Shown: positions 12,301 through 23,415 of the stretch, in pieces
How positions within the stretch are numbered: the first letter of the stretch is position 1
Layout: each line of letters opens with the position of its first letter
Source of the DNA: Edaphochlamys debaryana
Lineage: Eukaryota; Chlorophyta; Chlorophyceae; Chlamydomonadales
Reading direction: 5' to 3'
Length of the DNA: 64,000 bases
Assembly (NCBI GenBank): GCA_016858145.1
Contig: JAEHOE010000124.1
Location: 186,001-250,000 of the forward strand
The notes under the pieces: generated by a model
What the model was told of the DNA's origin: nothing
Databases searched by the model: none
What the model saw: only the letters and a program-made list of their open reading frames with translations
Made by a program: the position numbers and the translations under genes

Positions 12301-15174
12301 CGGGTACGGGTACGGATAAGGGTACGGCGGCGGCCGCCCGTATGGGTCCTCCTCGCCCTCGGCCGCGGCGTTGGGGTCGTTGGGGTCGTACCCCGGCGGC
12401 GGGCCGTAACCCGGAGGCAGTGCGTACGGGTAGTCCGGCGGGTAGCCTGGCGGCGGCTGGCCGTACGCCGGGTCGTGAGGCCCCATCGGCGGCCAGTGCG
12501 ACCCTGGCGGCATGCCGTACGCCGCTGCGGTTTCCGCGTCCATGGGTTCCCCAGGCTGGTACTCCCCGCCGGCCGCTGCCGCCGCCGCGGCCGCTGCCGC
12601 TGCGCCCGCGGCCGCCCTGCGGCCATGTCCCGGCTGACGCAACCCCTGGTGGTTGCCGTCCGATGAGGTCGCAACCTGGTCATTCGGCTGCTCCCCATCA
12701 AGCTCTCCGGCGCCGCCAGCGCCGCCGCCGGGGACCAACGCCAGTGGCCCAGCACCGTCGGGAATGCCTGCGGCTGCTGCTGCTGCCGCCGCCGCTGCCT
12801 GGGGGTCCTCCTGGCCCTGGCCCAGGCCCAGGCCCAGCTGCAGGCCCGGAGGAGGCCCCGGATGGCCGTACGGGTCTTGGAGATGGTTGAGATCCGGGTG
12901 GCTGAGATCCGGGTGGTGGTAATCGTTGTTGGGCCCGCCGAGGTCCGGCTGATGGTTGAGCAAGTCTGGGTGCAGACCCAAGCCGTGCCCCAGCGGCGGC
13001 GTGTTGCCGGCGGCAGTGCTGACGGAGCCGCCAGCCGACATGGTAGGCCCCATGCCGCCCTTCTGAGCGGCCGCGTTGGCGGCGGCGGCTGCCGCCACTG
13101 ACGCCGGCACGCCCACAGCGCCCGGCAGCCCTCCCGTCAGCTGCGGCTTGCCGCCCTTGCCTGGCCGCCCGGGGGCCGCGCCTCCGCCGCTAGCGTTGGC
13201 GTTGGCAGAGGCCGCCGCAGCGGCGGCTGCCGCCGCCATGGCTGCTGCTGCGGCGTGCACAGCGGTAGGGTTGAGGAGGGGCCCGACCGGCGGGGCCACC
13301 GGTGGCGGCTGCGCAGCGCGCGCGGGCGCGGGTGGGGGCTTGGCAGCCTTCGGTTTGGCCTGGCCGCCGCCCCGGGCCGGCTTGGTGGCGCCCGGCGGAG
13401 CCGAGACCGTGCGAGCGGCCATTTGCTGCGGTCGACAGGCAGGGTTGGATGAGGTGTGTGGGGGTTAGCAAGTATCAGCAGGCAGCCGGAAGGTTACCAG
13501 CTGTGCCAGGCGATGACCGAACGTCCCGTGAGTGCAGGCTCCTCCACAGTTGCCACCCGACCCACATCGCCTTTCGCGCGGCTCCCGGCCTCCCGACCCG
13601 GTCCAGGCCCCGTGGGCTCACCTGCGCCACCTCCTCCGGGAGCAGGTCCCACCGCACCGTGGGCATCGTCTCGGCGTTCTGCGGGCGGGGGCGTGCATGC
13701 ATCCAACGACACACATCAGTGCAAGCTTCTGGGTTCGCTTTATTCGTCGCCAACATAGAGTCGGCACACATGAGTGCCCTGGCACGGCCCCTCCTCCACC
13801 GCCCCCACAAGAGCATCCACCAGCAGGGATGTAGAGCCTCCGCTGGCAGCCCCCAACCGCCACGCCTACCGGCCGGGGGTTGGTCTCGTAGTCCAGGTAC
13901 GCAAAGTTGGTTTTAGCCTTAGTACCCTTCTGCACGATCGCCGCCGCGTCGTACGCCAGGCCAGCCTCGTGTGCCGTACCGAACGACCCGAGCCAGCGCC
14001 GCTTGTCTCCGTCGCGGATCTCAGCCGCGTACATGCCCCACTTGCGCATCCGCACGCCCACGAAACCTGTCTGGTTGCGGCAGGGCGAGTCCTTATCATC
14101 GAAGTCGAGGCCGCCGCCCGGGCCGCCGCCGAGGTGCGTGCCGCTGGCGATCATCCGGGCGGCTGCCGCCGCCGCCGCAGCGCCGTGCGGGCCGGCGCCG
14201 TTGGCTGGCGGCGAGGGAGAGCCGCGCTTGCGCTTGCGTTCTGGCCCGCCGCCGCCGCCGCCGGCCGGGCCCGCCGGGCCGCCGCCCGGGCCACCTGGGT
14301 GCGCGTCTTGGCCCGCGGCGGCTGTGGCCGCAGCGGCTGCGGCTGCGGCGTTCCGTTGCGCCTGGGCCATGATCGAAACGGCCGCCTGAGCCATTATGGC
14401 TGCCTGCAGGCTGCCGACGTTGATGCCACCAACGGTGGGGCCCATCGGACCGCCGCCGGGCGGGGCTGCAGCGCCGCCCTCCCCGCCGGCTCCGCCTCCG
14501 CCTGCGTTGGGGCCAGACGTGATCCCCGGGGCTGCCCCTCCGCCGCTCGCACGGCCGCCCTGCAAGCCCCCCAGGGCCCCCATGGGTCCCATCACGCCCC
14601 CCGCACCGCCGCTCGCGGTCGACCCCGCAGGCTTGCCGGCAGCGGCTGCGGCTGCTGCTAGCTGAGGTGCCAGCGCCGCCGCTAACCCCACGCCTTGCAG
14701 AGGCGCCGGGCGCGACAGCACGCCCCCGGGGCCCCCTGCGGCCGCCGACGCGCCACTGTTGTTCCCTGCCTGCTGCAGAGCCGCTAGCACTGCTAGTACC
14801 CCAGGTAGCTGCGCTGGTTGCGGTGGTCCTGCCCCCGACCCAGTTAGCTGGTGGAGCGCCGCTGCTAGGCCGCCGCCCGAGCCGGCGGCCGCGCCACCGC
14901 TGGATACGCCCGGCCCGGGTGACAAGCCGGGGCCTTGTGACTGTGTGCCCCCGGGGACTGGGGAGGGAGCCATGGAAGCGGGGGAGGGCGCTGCATGTGC
15001 ACCGCCCCCGTTCCCCCCTGACGTGAGGGCCGCCATCGCTGCCGGGTCCTCGCCTGTTGGGCTGTAGCCCAGGCCAGCGCCCGGGCTGGGCGCGGGTCCC
15101 AGGTCCATTCTTTCTGTGGCCGCCGTGTGTGCGAAGACCCCTGGCGCCGCCTCCGTAGGCGGTGGAGGGGTCAT
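9315..15174 (-). CDS. Very large AP2/ERF-domain transcription factor
   Basis: Seven exons (13870-15174, 13622-13678, 11399-13425, 10895-11193, 10277-10723, 9658-10103, 9315-9485) join in phase to 1,583 residues ending in TAA. A single complete AP2 domain lies at about residues 367-430 ([38 protein letters not shown], then TNFAYLDYE); this fold binds GC-rich DNA. A basic KRKRG patch precedes it and could be a nuclear signal. The rest is low complexity: Ala/Gly/Pro-rich N-terminal arm, long Ala runs, Tyr-Pro-Gly repeats (PPYGHPY, PYG) over more than 250 residues in two exons, a short helix ([15 protein letters not shown]) and a His-rich C-terminus ([20 protein letters not shown]). A CTAAT...CCCCTCAG acceptor just upstream of the ATG suggests an intron in the 5' UTR. 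Target genes are unknown. Confidence 0.85.
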
Positions 15175-18100
15175 GCACTGACTGAGGGGATTAGCGAGGT
15201 GGGTGCCGCCTCACGCGGCGGCATCGTGGGGAGAGGGCCCCAGACGCGGACGCGCGGTGTCCCCGCGCTGGAAAAGATTCCTGCCTGGTAACGCGCACTC
15301 CTCACAACTGGCCGGCGAGGTACTGAAGATGGGGCCCCCGAACAGGGGCGAGGGCCCGCCGGGGCCTACGAGCGTGGGTTACGCCGGCCCCTTGTGCGTG
15401 CACACCGCCGCCGACTCGTAGCGGTAGCCCAAGGAGTCACCTGCATGGTCATCGGGGCAGGTCCATTGATGTTCGCGCACCAGACCGGCAAGCGGGGGCA
15501 CGTTCGCGCGCTCGGCTGCTGATGCGTCGCCACCCGCCAAAAGTCGGCTCCTACACGCCACCCCTAGCATAGTAAGCAGCCAACACGGATCTATGTCGGG
15601 AGACGTAAGTTGCTGTTCATTCGTGGGGGGACCGCCCCTGCAGCTTCCGCCCAAGGGACATCTGCTGCTGCAGCTAAATTGCGACGAGCCAACGGGCCCC
15701 CGCGCGCATGCCTCCCTGCCTAAGTAGCGTAGCCCCAAGCCAGAGGAGGTGTTGGTGGCCTTGCGGGGCTGCAACGTCCCTTTCCACGGGCCCCGAAATC
15801 GTTCCCGCGCGCCCGCCCCTCTCGCCTGCCCTCCAGTAAGGTGGTGGCAAGTTTCTATATGCTGCGTATGTCGGAGCGCAGACAGAGCTGATCAACGCGT
15901 CAAGATGGAGCGCGCTGGGCTCCTCGCCCGTGTCAACAATTAGGGGTGCACAGCGCAGCCCGCCTCGCCAGCCTTGTCCCCGTAAGGCTACGCGTGTGTT
16001 CCTTATGATTCAGGGAATGCCCGGCTGTCTTGCGAGCCCGCGCCCGCAACTCACCGGGAGGTCTGCTGGTCGTGCGACCGCCCCACCTGACGGTCAAACG
16101 CTCTTGACTTTGCTTCAACAAACAACTACGACAAGCTGTTATGAGCAAGCGCTCCAGAGCGGGAGTTCTCTGCCGAGAAGTTCGGCGCAAAATCGTGTCT
16201 AGGTCAGCGCAGTTGTGCTGGGGTGTGCGCACATAATCTTGCTATCAATTGTGCAAGTGAGTGGCAAGCTGGTGCTTTAGGCCGGGCCTTGGATGCCATG
16301 GCCATGCACCTTGCAGCCCGACCCGATTCCCCCAATTCCCCGCCTCTCAATGCCCTCAGGCCCTACCTGACCCACTAATCTTCCCCCCCTATCGTCATAG
16401 CCCATAGGCACTCAAGCATGCGTAGCTAGCAGTGCCAGGCCGGATAGCCGGGCCCTTGCCTAATAAGGCGCCTGGACCCTTCAAGATGGACGAGACGATG
16501 GTGAGCGCGTGCAGTGTCCACCTCTGTATTCTTACATGGGGCACCAACCCCTGGCAAGGACAAGGACAAGACAGTTAGCGGCAGGGAGCAGGTTGGCGTC
16601 CGGCCCAATAGTCTGTGGAGGACCCACTGGATGCGCGCACATGCCCTTGCGGGTCAAGGGTCCCCAACGTCACATGGGGGCCCCCACGAAGATTCTTCTA
16701 ATCCCCAACGTCACTGTCCCCTCGTGGCCCCCTCCCCGTCCAAAACCTCGATGCCTGCAGGAGGTTCAGCAGGAGTGGCAGTTTGCGCGTGGTGCGGTAC
16801 TGGTGCCGGTGCGGTTGCTAGAACAGCCACAGCAGCCAGCCGTCTGCCTGCCCTCCGGACATCACGCCTCCCACACACCCTGCACTGTGCTCACGATGCA
16901 AGTGTGGTCGTCTGCAGGAAGGGGTGCAAGGGGCGGCGACGCGAGGGCATCAGACCGCCCCCATCCACAGGCCCTTAACACCCCTGCAAAGGCTGCGAAC
17001 CTGGTCCCGCCCCAGGCCAGCCCGCTTCCCCACTGCTCCCACAACCTGCATCACACCCCGAACGAGGTGCCTTCAGGTGAGCTGTTGCTCAGTTCCTGGT
17101 TGCCCTACCCCGGCTCCAATGAAGTACACAGGCTTAGTGAAGGCCAGCCACAACCGGGGCATGTACCCCACCTTCTGTCCACCCGCGAGATTCCGTGCCC
17201 CTTTGCCCTCGCGGGCCCTCCCTCTCCACAGGCGCCGGCGAACACTCGGTAAGCTCCCCACAGGTCTGCGTAGTCTGCTTAACACGCCCTACGCCACAAC
17301 CAAGCGCTTCGCTTCGTTGATGTCTTCTAACCCCACCTTCTGCCCGCGCCAAAGCCGGACAGCGGGCAGCCAAATGGTCAGGAGGCCGTCCCCGAGTCAC
17401 ATAGCTGCTGACCCAGGTCTGTCCATGAGTTCCCAGCAGCGTTAACACTGGACGTTTGTGCTGTGCCTCGTTCGGGCCAGCCCGGGCCCAGGGCAGACCG
17501 TGCGAAGGTGGGCGCGGGAGGAGGAGTCCAGGACACTCCATCCAGCGCCATCCCCACACGGCACCGCGCTTTAGTAGATACAGGATGGCGCGGGCTGCCA
17601 ACCCTAAACGGGCAGAGGGAACCCGGGGAACCCGACGGGCCCCGACGGGTCGGCGAGCTGGACATGTGGAAGGGTCGGTCTAGGGTTTCGTGCCAAATCG
17701 AAGAGCGATGAACTATGGAATTTAACTGGATGTAAGATATTGTGATCAGGTGCGGGGGCCTCTGCGGTAGGTCAAATGCGCAACATCTCTTGCGCGGCTT
17801 CCCAACGCCAGCCCAGGCCCCCTGCAGCGCTGCATTGTTGGCATATGTTGCATTGAGCAGCCTCCTGCAGCGTTCAACGGGCTAGGCGTTGCCTGGCCAG
17901 GCGGTGCCCCGGATTGCTTGGTTTTGAACGAGTCATTTCCGAGGAGTCGCTATTCCCCGCAAGCTGCCTGTACTTGTCCTAGTCTAATAGAGTTGTGTTA
18001 CAGCTATCACTCGGTCACTGTGGTTGCGCCGCCTGCATATTTCGGCTGCAGCGAACACCGCTTCAGCCCGCTCGCCGACTGAACAGCCTGGCGGCCTCGC

Positions 18101-18189
18101 TGCTTCAACGTCTTGCATCGCAAGTCACGTTTGCCGGCGGGACACGCACAGCCAAGAACTTCCTGTGGAGCACAACTTGTGGAGCGCCC
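15175..18189. other. 3-kb divergent intergenic region without recognised genes
   Basis: It lies between the minus-strand AP2 gene and the plus-strand HAD gene, so it should carry both promoters. Apart from the likely AP2 5' UTR intron acceptor near 15183 and a dispersed repeat at 17282-17334, nothing codes convincingly; open frames on both strands lack splice-consistent neighbours or family similarity. Confidence 0.5.
17282..17334 (-). repeat. Dispersed 53-bp repeat, inverted copy
   Basis: The reverse complement of this stretch matches 50992-51044 and 59660-59712, with a single difference visible by eye. Its core reads CATCAACGAAGCGAAGCGCT. Sequence on either side does not match, so it is probably a conserved end or fragment of a mobile element. 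Confidence 0.7.
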
Positions 18190-21100
18190 ATGGCTCCAGG
18201 CCTGCTGGGCCTGCGAGGGACGGTGCGGGCATCGGCGCTTCTGGATGAAGCATCCACTAGTTGCCCGCTGTCCCGGACCTGCCCACTAGTCCGCCGCCTC
18301 TCCGCCGTTCATGGGCATGCCGCTCGCGCTGTTGTGTCGCCGGCCAGCCGGCGACATACGCCAAGCATTCGAGCGTGGAGCACTGGATCAAGCGTCAACA
18401 GCCCTGTAGTCTCGACGCCTGGTACGGAGCGGAGGGCGCCGCTGAGCACGACCAATGGAGCCAAGCCCACGCGGCTACGGGTGGCCGTTGATGTCGACGA
18501 GGGTGAGCCACGGTGTCCCCGCCCTGCTGCTCTCACCCCCGCCGGGTTTCCGGAGGACCTCTACCCTGCACTTTGCCCAGGGCCCGCGGCCGCCATGCCC
18601 TTGGCGCTCGCATTTAGGCTTTGCCAGGGCAGAGGCCCTCGTCTCAAACCCCGAGGCCGTAGCACCCGCTAGCCCACCCACCCCCACGCCGGGCCTTCCG
18701 CTGCGTATGCTGTCGGACCTGCCGCGGGGCCTCTTATGCCGCGGAGATCCGGGGCGCCCAAACCTACTAGGCACGGGCAAGGCACCAGTAGGGTCATGGC
18801 AGGTTGCTGGACACGAAAGCCACCCCGTCAGCCGTTGGTCCGTAGCGGTTGTCCAGCTGACCCCGCGCCCCCCACAACCGCCACCACGGTCGCCAGTCAT
18901 GGCGTCGTTCTTAGGGCACTGGCAGAGCTTGCCGCTCAGCTGCTGTGCGCCGGCCGGCCCAGCCCAAAAGAAACTGCTGGAAGTTAAGCGGCCGTTAGCA
19001 GAGGCTGCATGCAGGCTGCTCAACCCCGGCCTTTCCGACACGGGGTGAAGAGGGCCCCTTGCCCCCATGAAGGCCCCCCGAGGCCTCTCCATCGCCCCAC
19101 CCACCAGCCCCTGCCGCGCGCGCCCCCCCCTGCCCGGCGCCTGCGTCTCTGTCGCCACACCCTTGACGCACAACCCCGGCCGACAATCCCCCCCGTCCCC
19201 CATGCCATGCAGTGCTGGGCCGGTTCGTGTACGCGCTGAACCAGTTCTGCAAGGACCGGTACGGCATGGAGTACGACGTGCGTGACTACTGGATCTACGA
19301 GTTCGCCAAGGTGCGTGCGGCCCTGCGCCTGGGGGCACGCACCTTGGGGTCATGACCTGTCGCGGCCACGCCTGGGACCCCTGGGCGGTAGTGAGCAATG
19401 ACGCCGGGCGCTCTTCCATGGACTCTCAGTCACGCCAGAGCCTGCGACACGGCGTGCTGCAGCGAGTTCTGCGGCAGGAGCGGTGTCTGAAGCGCTGCTC
19501 GCATGAGCCGGTGTGTGTCTGTGTGTGGCTTCGGGGGCCTTGGGCCCGACCCGCCTGAGCACCACCGGCCCCTCCTGCCCCCCCTCCCACTAGATCTGGA
19601 AGTGCGACCAGGAGCGCTCCAACCACATTGTGCACGAGTTCTTCAAGAGCCAGCACTTCCAGGACGGGATACCCGTCATCCCGGGTGGGTGGCGGGGCGG
19701 GGGTGGGTGGGAGTGGGAGCCCTCAGGTGCCCCCCAGGGAGGTAGGACGCATGGCGTGCTACACAGGCTGTGCTCTCCCACGAGCCCGGCCGGGGCTTCT
19801 GGGCCTGTGGCCGCGGGCCTTCTGCTGCTCTCGCAACGTCGTTCCGGACCTGCTGTCACCATCTTCCTCCTCGTCCTTTTGCCGCCTGTCCCCAGGCGCT
19901 CTGGAGGCGCTGACGCGGCTGTCCGAGTCCCAGTACGAGCTAGTGGTGGTGACCAGCCGGCAGCACGTGATCCAGGACGTGACGCTCGACTGGCTGGACC
20001 GGCACTACGGGGGGCTGTTCCAGGTGGGTGGGTGGGAGGATGGGGGGGAAGGCGAGGGGGGAGCTGCGGGAAGCTGGGGCAGGGGCTGGGACGAAGGGGA
20101 TGGGAGAGGAAGGACTTGGCGGGGTGCGGGAGGGAGGGCAGCGCATGGGGGAGGGGGATGGGGGGGGGCAGGAGTGCTGGGAGGGGGTGGTCGGCACGCC
20201 GGGGTGTTGCCGCGGGGGCGGTGGGAGTTGGGGCTGGGGCCGCGCCTCTCAGCTGCGCCTGCATGACTCATAACGTGGCGCCGTTCCGCCTCCCTGCCCC
20301 CTCCAGGAGGTGTACTTCGGCAACCACTTTGCGCTGGAGGGGGTGAGCCGGAAGAAGAGCGACATCTGCCGGTGAGAGGGGGGGGGCTGGGGGAAGTGGG
20401 GGGAGGGGGCTGAGGGAAGTGGGGGGAGGGGGCTGAGGGAAGTGGGGGCAGGGGGCTGAGGGAAGTGGGGGCAGGGGGCTGAGGGAAGTGGGGGAGGGGG
20501 CTGGGGGACTCGCCAGCGGTATGGGGGGCACGGGCGCATGGGGGTATCGCCGGTGGAGTGCATAGCAAGGGGGATGAGGATGTGAGCGGCAAGGGGGAGG
20601 GGGGAAGAGGGCGGTCAGGGAGGGCCTGGCACGTGGGACAACGGCGGTGGGCAAGGAGCCCAGCGCCTACACGAAAAATGGCCCAGGGTCCGCCCAGTTG
20701 CACCGGCGCAGAACGGCCCCCAAAACCTCCTGGCCCCCCTCCCTGCGCGCGCCTCCCTCCTCTCTCCCCGCTGGCGTGGCGACGCGACCCCCGCTCTCGT
20801 GCAAACCCCCTCCCTTGCCGCCCCCTCTCCCCCTCCCTATACAAGCAAGAGTCCCCTGGCGTCTGCGCGATCCCGCTCAGCAACAAACACCCCCTCTACC
20901 CTGGCACCCCTGTTCTTAACCCCCTCCTTCCCCTCCCGGTCCCCCCCCCCCCAGGACCATTGGCGCCCAGGTGCTCATCGATGACAACCCCTCGTACGCG
21001 GTGGAGTGCGCGGCGGCGGGCATCCGCGTGCTGCTGTACGACTGGGAGGGGGGCTACCCCTGGAGCAAGCTGCCGCCCAGCGGGTGAGCTGCAGGGGGGG

Positions 21101-21453
21101 GGGGATGCGGGGCACTGGGGGCGGGGACGGGGCTGGGGAGGGCGGCGGGCCGGTGTGAAGGGGTGGAGGCGGGAGCGGTGAGGTGGTGATGATGCGTTCT
21201 GGGGGGATTGAGCAGGCTCGCGGCAGCCGGTGCGTTGTGCATGGGGCCAGTCGCCGAGGTCACGTGGCGGGGACAGACTGGAATCGTGCTTACCGAGGCC
21301 GAGTCTTCTAGCTTCGGATTTGCACCTCCTAACCTTCCTTCGCGCTGCGCCCGCAGGGTCACGAACCGGGAGCTGATCAAGGTCGTTCGGGACTGGACCG
21401 AGGTGGAGGCGGAGCTGGCGCAGCTGGCCATGGCGGAGCGGAACGGCAAGTGA
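18190..21453 (+). CDS. HAD-superfamily 5'(3')-deoxyribonucleotidase-like protein, probably organelle-targeted
   Basis: Seven exons (18190-18502, 19213-19310, 19594-19684, 19896-20023, 20307-20371, 20955-21083, 21357-21453) give 306 residues. The first 95 or so residues are Ser/Arg/Ala-rich with few acids, as in a plastid or mitochondrial transit peptide. HAD motifs follow in order: motif I VAVDVDEVLG (nucleophile and acid Asp), motif II VVVTSRQ, a lysine in SRKKSDIC, and motif IV VLIDDNPSYAVE. This arrangement, with the long cap segment after motif I (NQFCKDRYGMEYDVRDYWIY), resembles the NT5C/YqfW nucleotidase family, which removes phosphate from nucleotides. The substrate cannot be told from sequence. 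The ATG at 18190 is the first in frame; the frame is open further upstream but without an ATG I could use. Confidence 0.8.
20385..20505. repeat. 22-bp G-rich minisatellite in intron 5 of the HAD gene
   Basis: About five copies of a unit close to GGGCTGAGGGAAGTGGGGG plus three bases repeat head to tail. Each unit holds several G runs on the coding strand, so a G-quadruplex is possible in the pre-mRNA. Confidence 0.7.
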
Positions 21454-21833
21454 GCGCAGCTCGCCGGGCGCCAGCGGGCTTGCGCGGCTGCTGCACTCGA
21501 ACCGGACCGCGGGCGTCGAGCGCCAGGGTGCCGAGGAGGAGGGCGCTCCATGCTGAGAGCGCAAGGAGGCCCGGACTGCCGACTCTGGCTGGGAGGAGTG
21601 AGGCGGAGAAGGAGCAGGAGCAGCGGCGGCCTGAAGCGTGGAGGATGGGGCGCTGGACAGCTATGACTCTGGCGGCGTGCGCGGATGGCCGGGGGCGGCG
21701 CGAGCGGTGGCGGAGGCCGAAGAGGAGCCGCGCTCGGAGGGGCGTCATCGGATTGGAGCACGGCGCACGTCGGGGCAGCCGAGGAGCTTGAGCTTGGGTC
21801 AGTCAGTAGAGGAGCCAGCATGGCTCGACGGCG

Positions 21834-21838
21834 TGTAA
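21834..21838 (+). terminator. TGTAA poly(A) signal of the HAD gene
   Basis: TGTAA, the usual green-algal polyadenylation signal, lies 381 bases after the stop codon and is the first one I found there. Confidence 0.5.
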
Positions 21839-23415
21839 CTGTAGCGGCTGGGCTCATGTTCCAAGACTTCGTGCGGCGGGGTGGCGGGCTGGAGGCGCAG
21901 TGACCGGAGACTCGTGACAACGGTAGGGCCTGTAGGGCGGGCGAGCGGGCACGGCAGTCGAAGGGGCTGCTGGCTTGGAGCGTGTGCCTGTTGTGCGCGT
22001 GAGTCTGTGGGGGCCATCGGTAGTTGAAGGCAGGTTGGGCCGCGCGTTCAGCGCACGCGGTACGGGTGGTGGATTGGATTTATCCTCCCTGAATGCATGA
22101 GGGGTGGAGATGTCCAGACGTTACCATTAGCGTGCTGGCTCGAGGGCCTCCTGGGAGGTCAACCTGATACCGGTAGCCTTCATCCTCTTCCGGGCCGTTA
22201 GGTTGTGTTGTGCTAGCCGGAGTCGACCGAGGGGCATTAGATAGCTGGAAGACGCTGCAAGCACTCGTTCATGTGAGGCCCCAATTTGCCGAGCCGGCCG
22301 TCGGATTGCCCTCGGAACGTGGGGTGGCCGTCGGGTAGATGTCCTTCCGGGCTCGGCATGGGGGCCCGACGAACGCACGCTCGTGCAATGCGTGTGCGTG
22401 TGATGCGTGTGTGTGGGCAGGCAGAAAAGGGACGTCGTGTGCGCGTGTCCGCTCTGCCTCTTGTGTGTATGTGTACGACTGGCGCTGTAAGCGCGTTCCA
22501 GGGATTCCTCGGCCGGGCATTCGCCGGCCAGGCCCCAGCGCTGCTGCGGCTTGCCCGCCGCCCAGCGCCCTGCGCCGCATCTGTCCTTTATGCATGTAGC
22601 CCCCGGGCTCCCTGTCATCGAGTATTGTCGCGGGGCCCCCTTGCATCGATGTGAGGGCGGCGTGTGTTCGAGCGTGGCGTGCGCACGAGCGATCGGCATA
22701 GCGTGGTAGTGCGGTGGCGCGGCCGGGGTGCGTTGTGAGGTCTAGACGGTTGTGGTGAGGCGGGCGGGCCCGGCCGGTATTATGTCTTTTGAACATTGTG
22801 GCAGGGAGAGGAAGGCGATGGAAGGGGTGCATATGGGTCTGAGGCAGGCGAGAGCGTGGTGGGAGCATGTGGAGGCAACTCAAGGCCCTGGGGGCAGCAC
22901 TGCAGAAGTAGCAAGGGGCGGAAGGCATGGTGGTGGCACGGGCATTTATGCCGTGGGCTTGGCCCGTATGTAACCAAATCTCCCCGAGCTGTGTGCGAGT
23001 CCACCTAGAGGCACCTGCGCGTGGACCGTGTGGCGGTTCCGGACAACTGACATTGCCCTGATTCCCCTCGCACGGCTCGCAGTCACGCCGCGGGGCACGC
23101 GGGGTCCTGCACTTTGACATCTATGCAAAGCATAATAGGCCGGGGGGCTGTCGTGTGATACGGCCGGGAGGCAGGGAGTCGGGGAAACGCACCGGGGGTT
23201 GGGGGCGGGGCCGGGGGCCGGGGGAGACGGCACGGGAAACAGGACTTGTCCACGCGGCAGCTTTGCCTAGATCCAAGACTGCGTCACTTGTTGACCGGCA
23301 ATTGTTTATTTGCACGCACCATCAGGGCCACCTGCAAGCAGCCCTCGCTAGTTGTAGGGATTTCCACGCCCTCGTCGCGGATTGCTCACGCAACCTTGCC
23401 ACCAAACTTTTAAAG
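21839..23415. other. Intergenic; promoter side of the methyltransferase gene
   Basis: No exon-like frame was recognised. A TG-rich patch (TGCGTGTGCGTGTGATGCGT) occurs near 22387-22460. The last few hundred bases should hold the promoter and 5' UTR of the downstream gene. Confidence 0.45.

Noticed and set aside
11515..12666. Long plus-strand frame opposite the AP2 gene
   Set aside because: It is the antisense of the Pro/Tyr/Gly-rich exon, with Arg/Val-rich composition and no splice support.
16509..17252. 247-codon plus-strand frame between the AP2 and HAD genes
   Set aside because: No domain, biased Pro/His/Arg composition, and no supporting neighbouring exons.
22269..23120. 283-codon minus-strand frame upstream of the methyltransferase gene
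   Set aside because: No recognisable family, and the region has TG/CA-rich simple sequence that keeps frames open.
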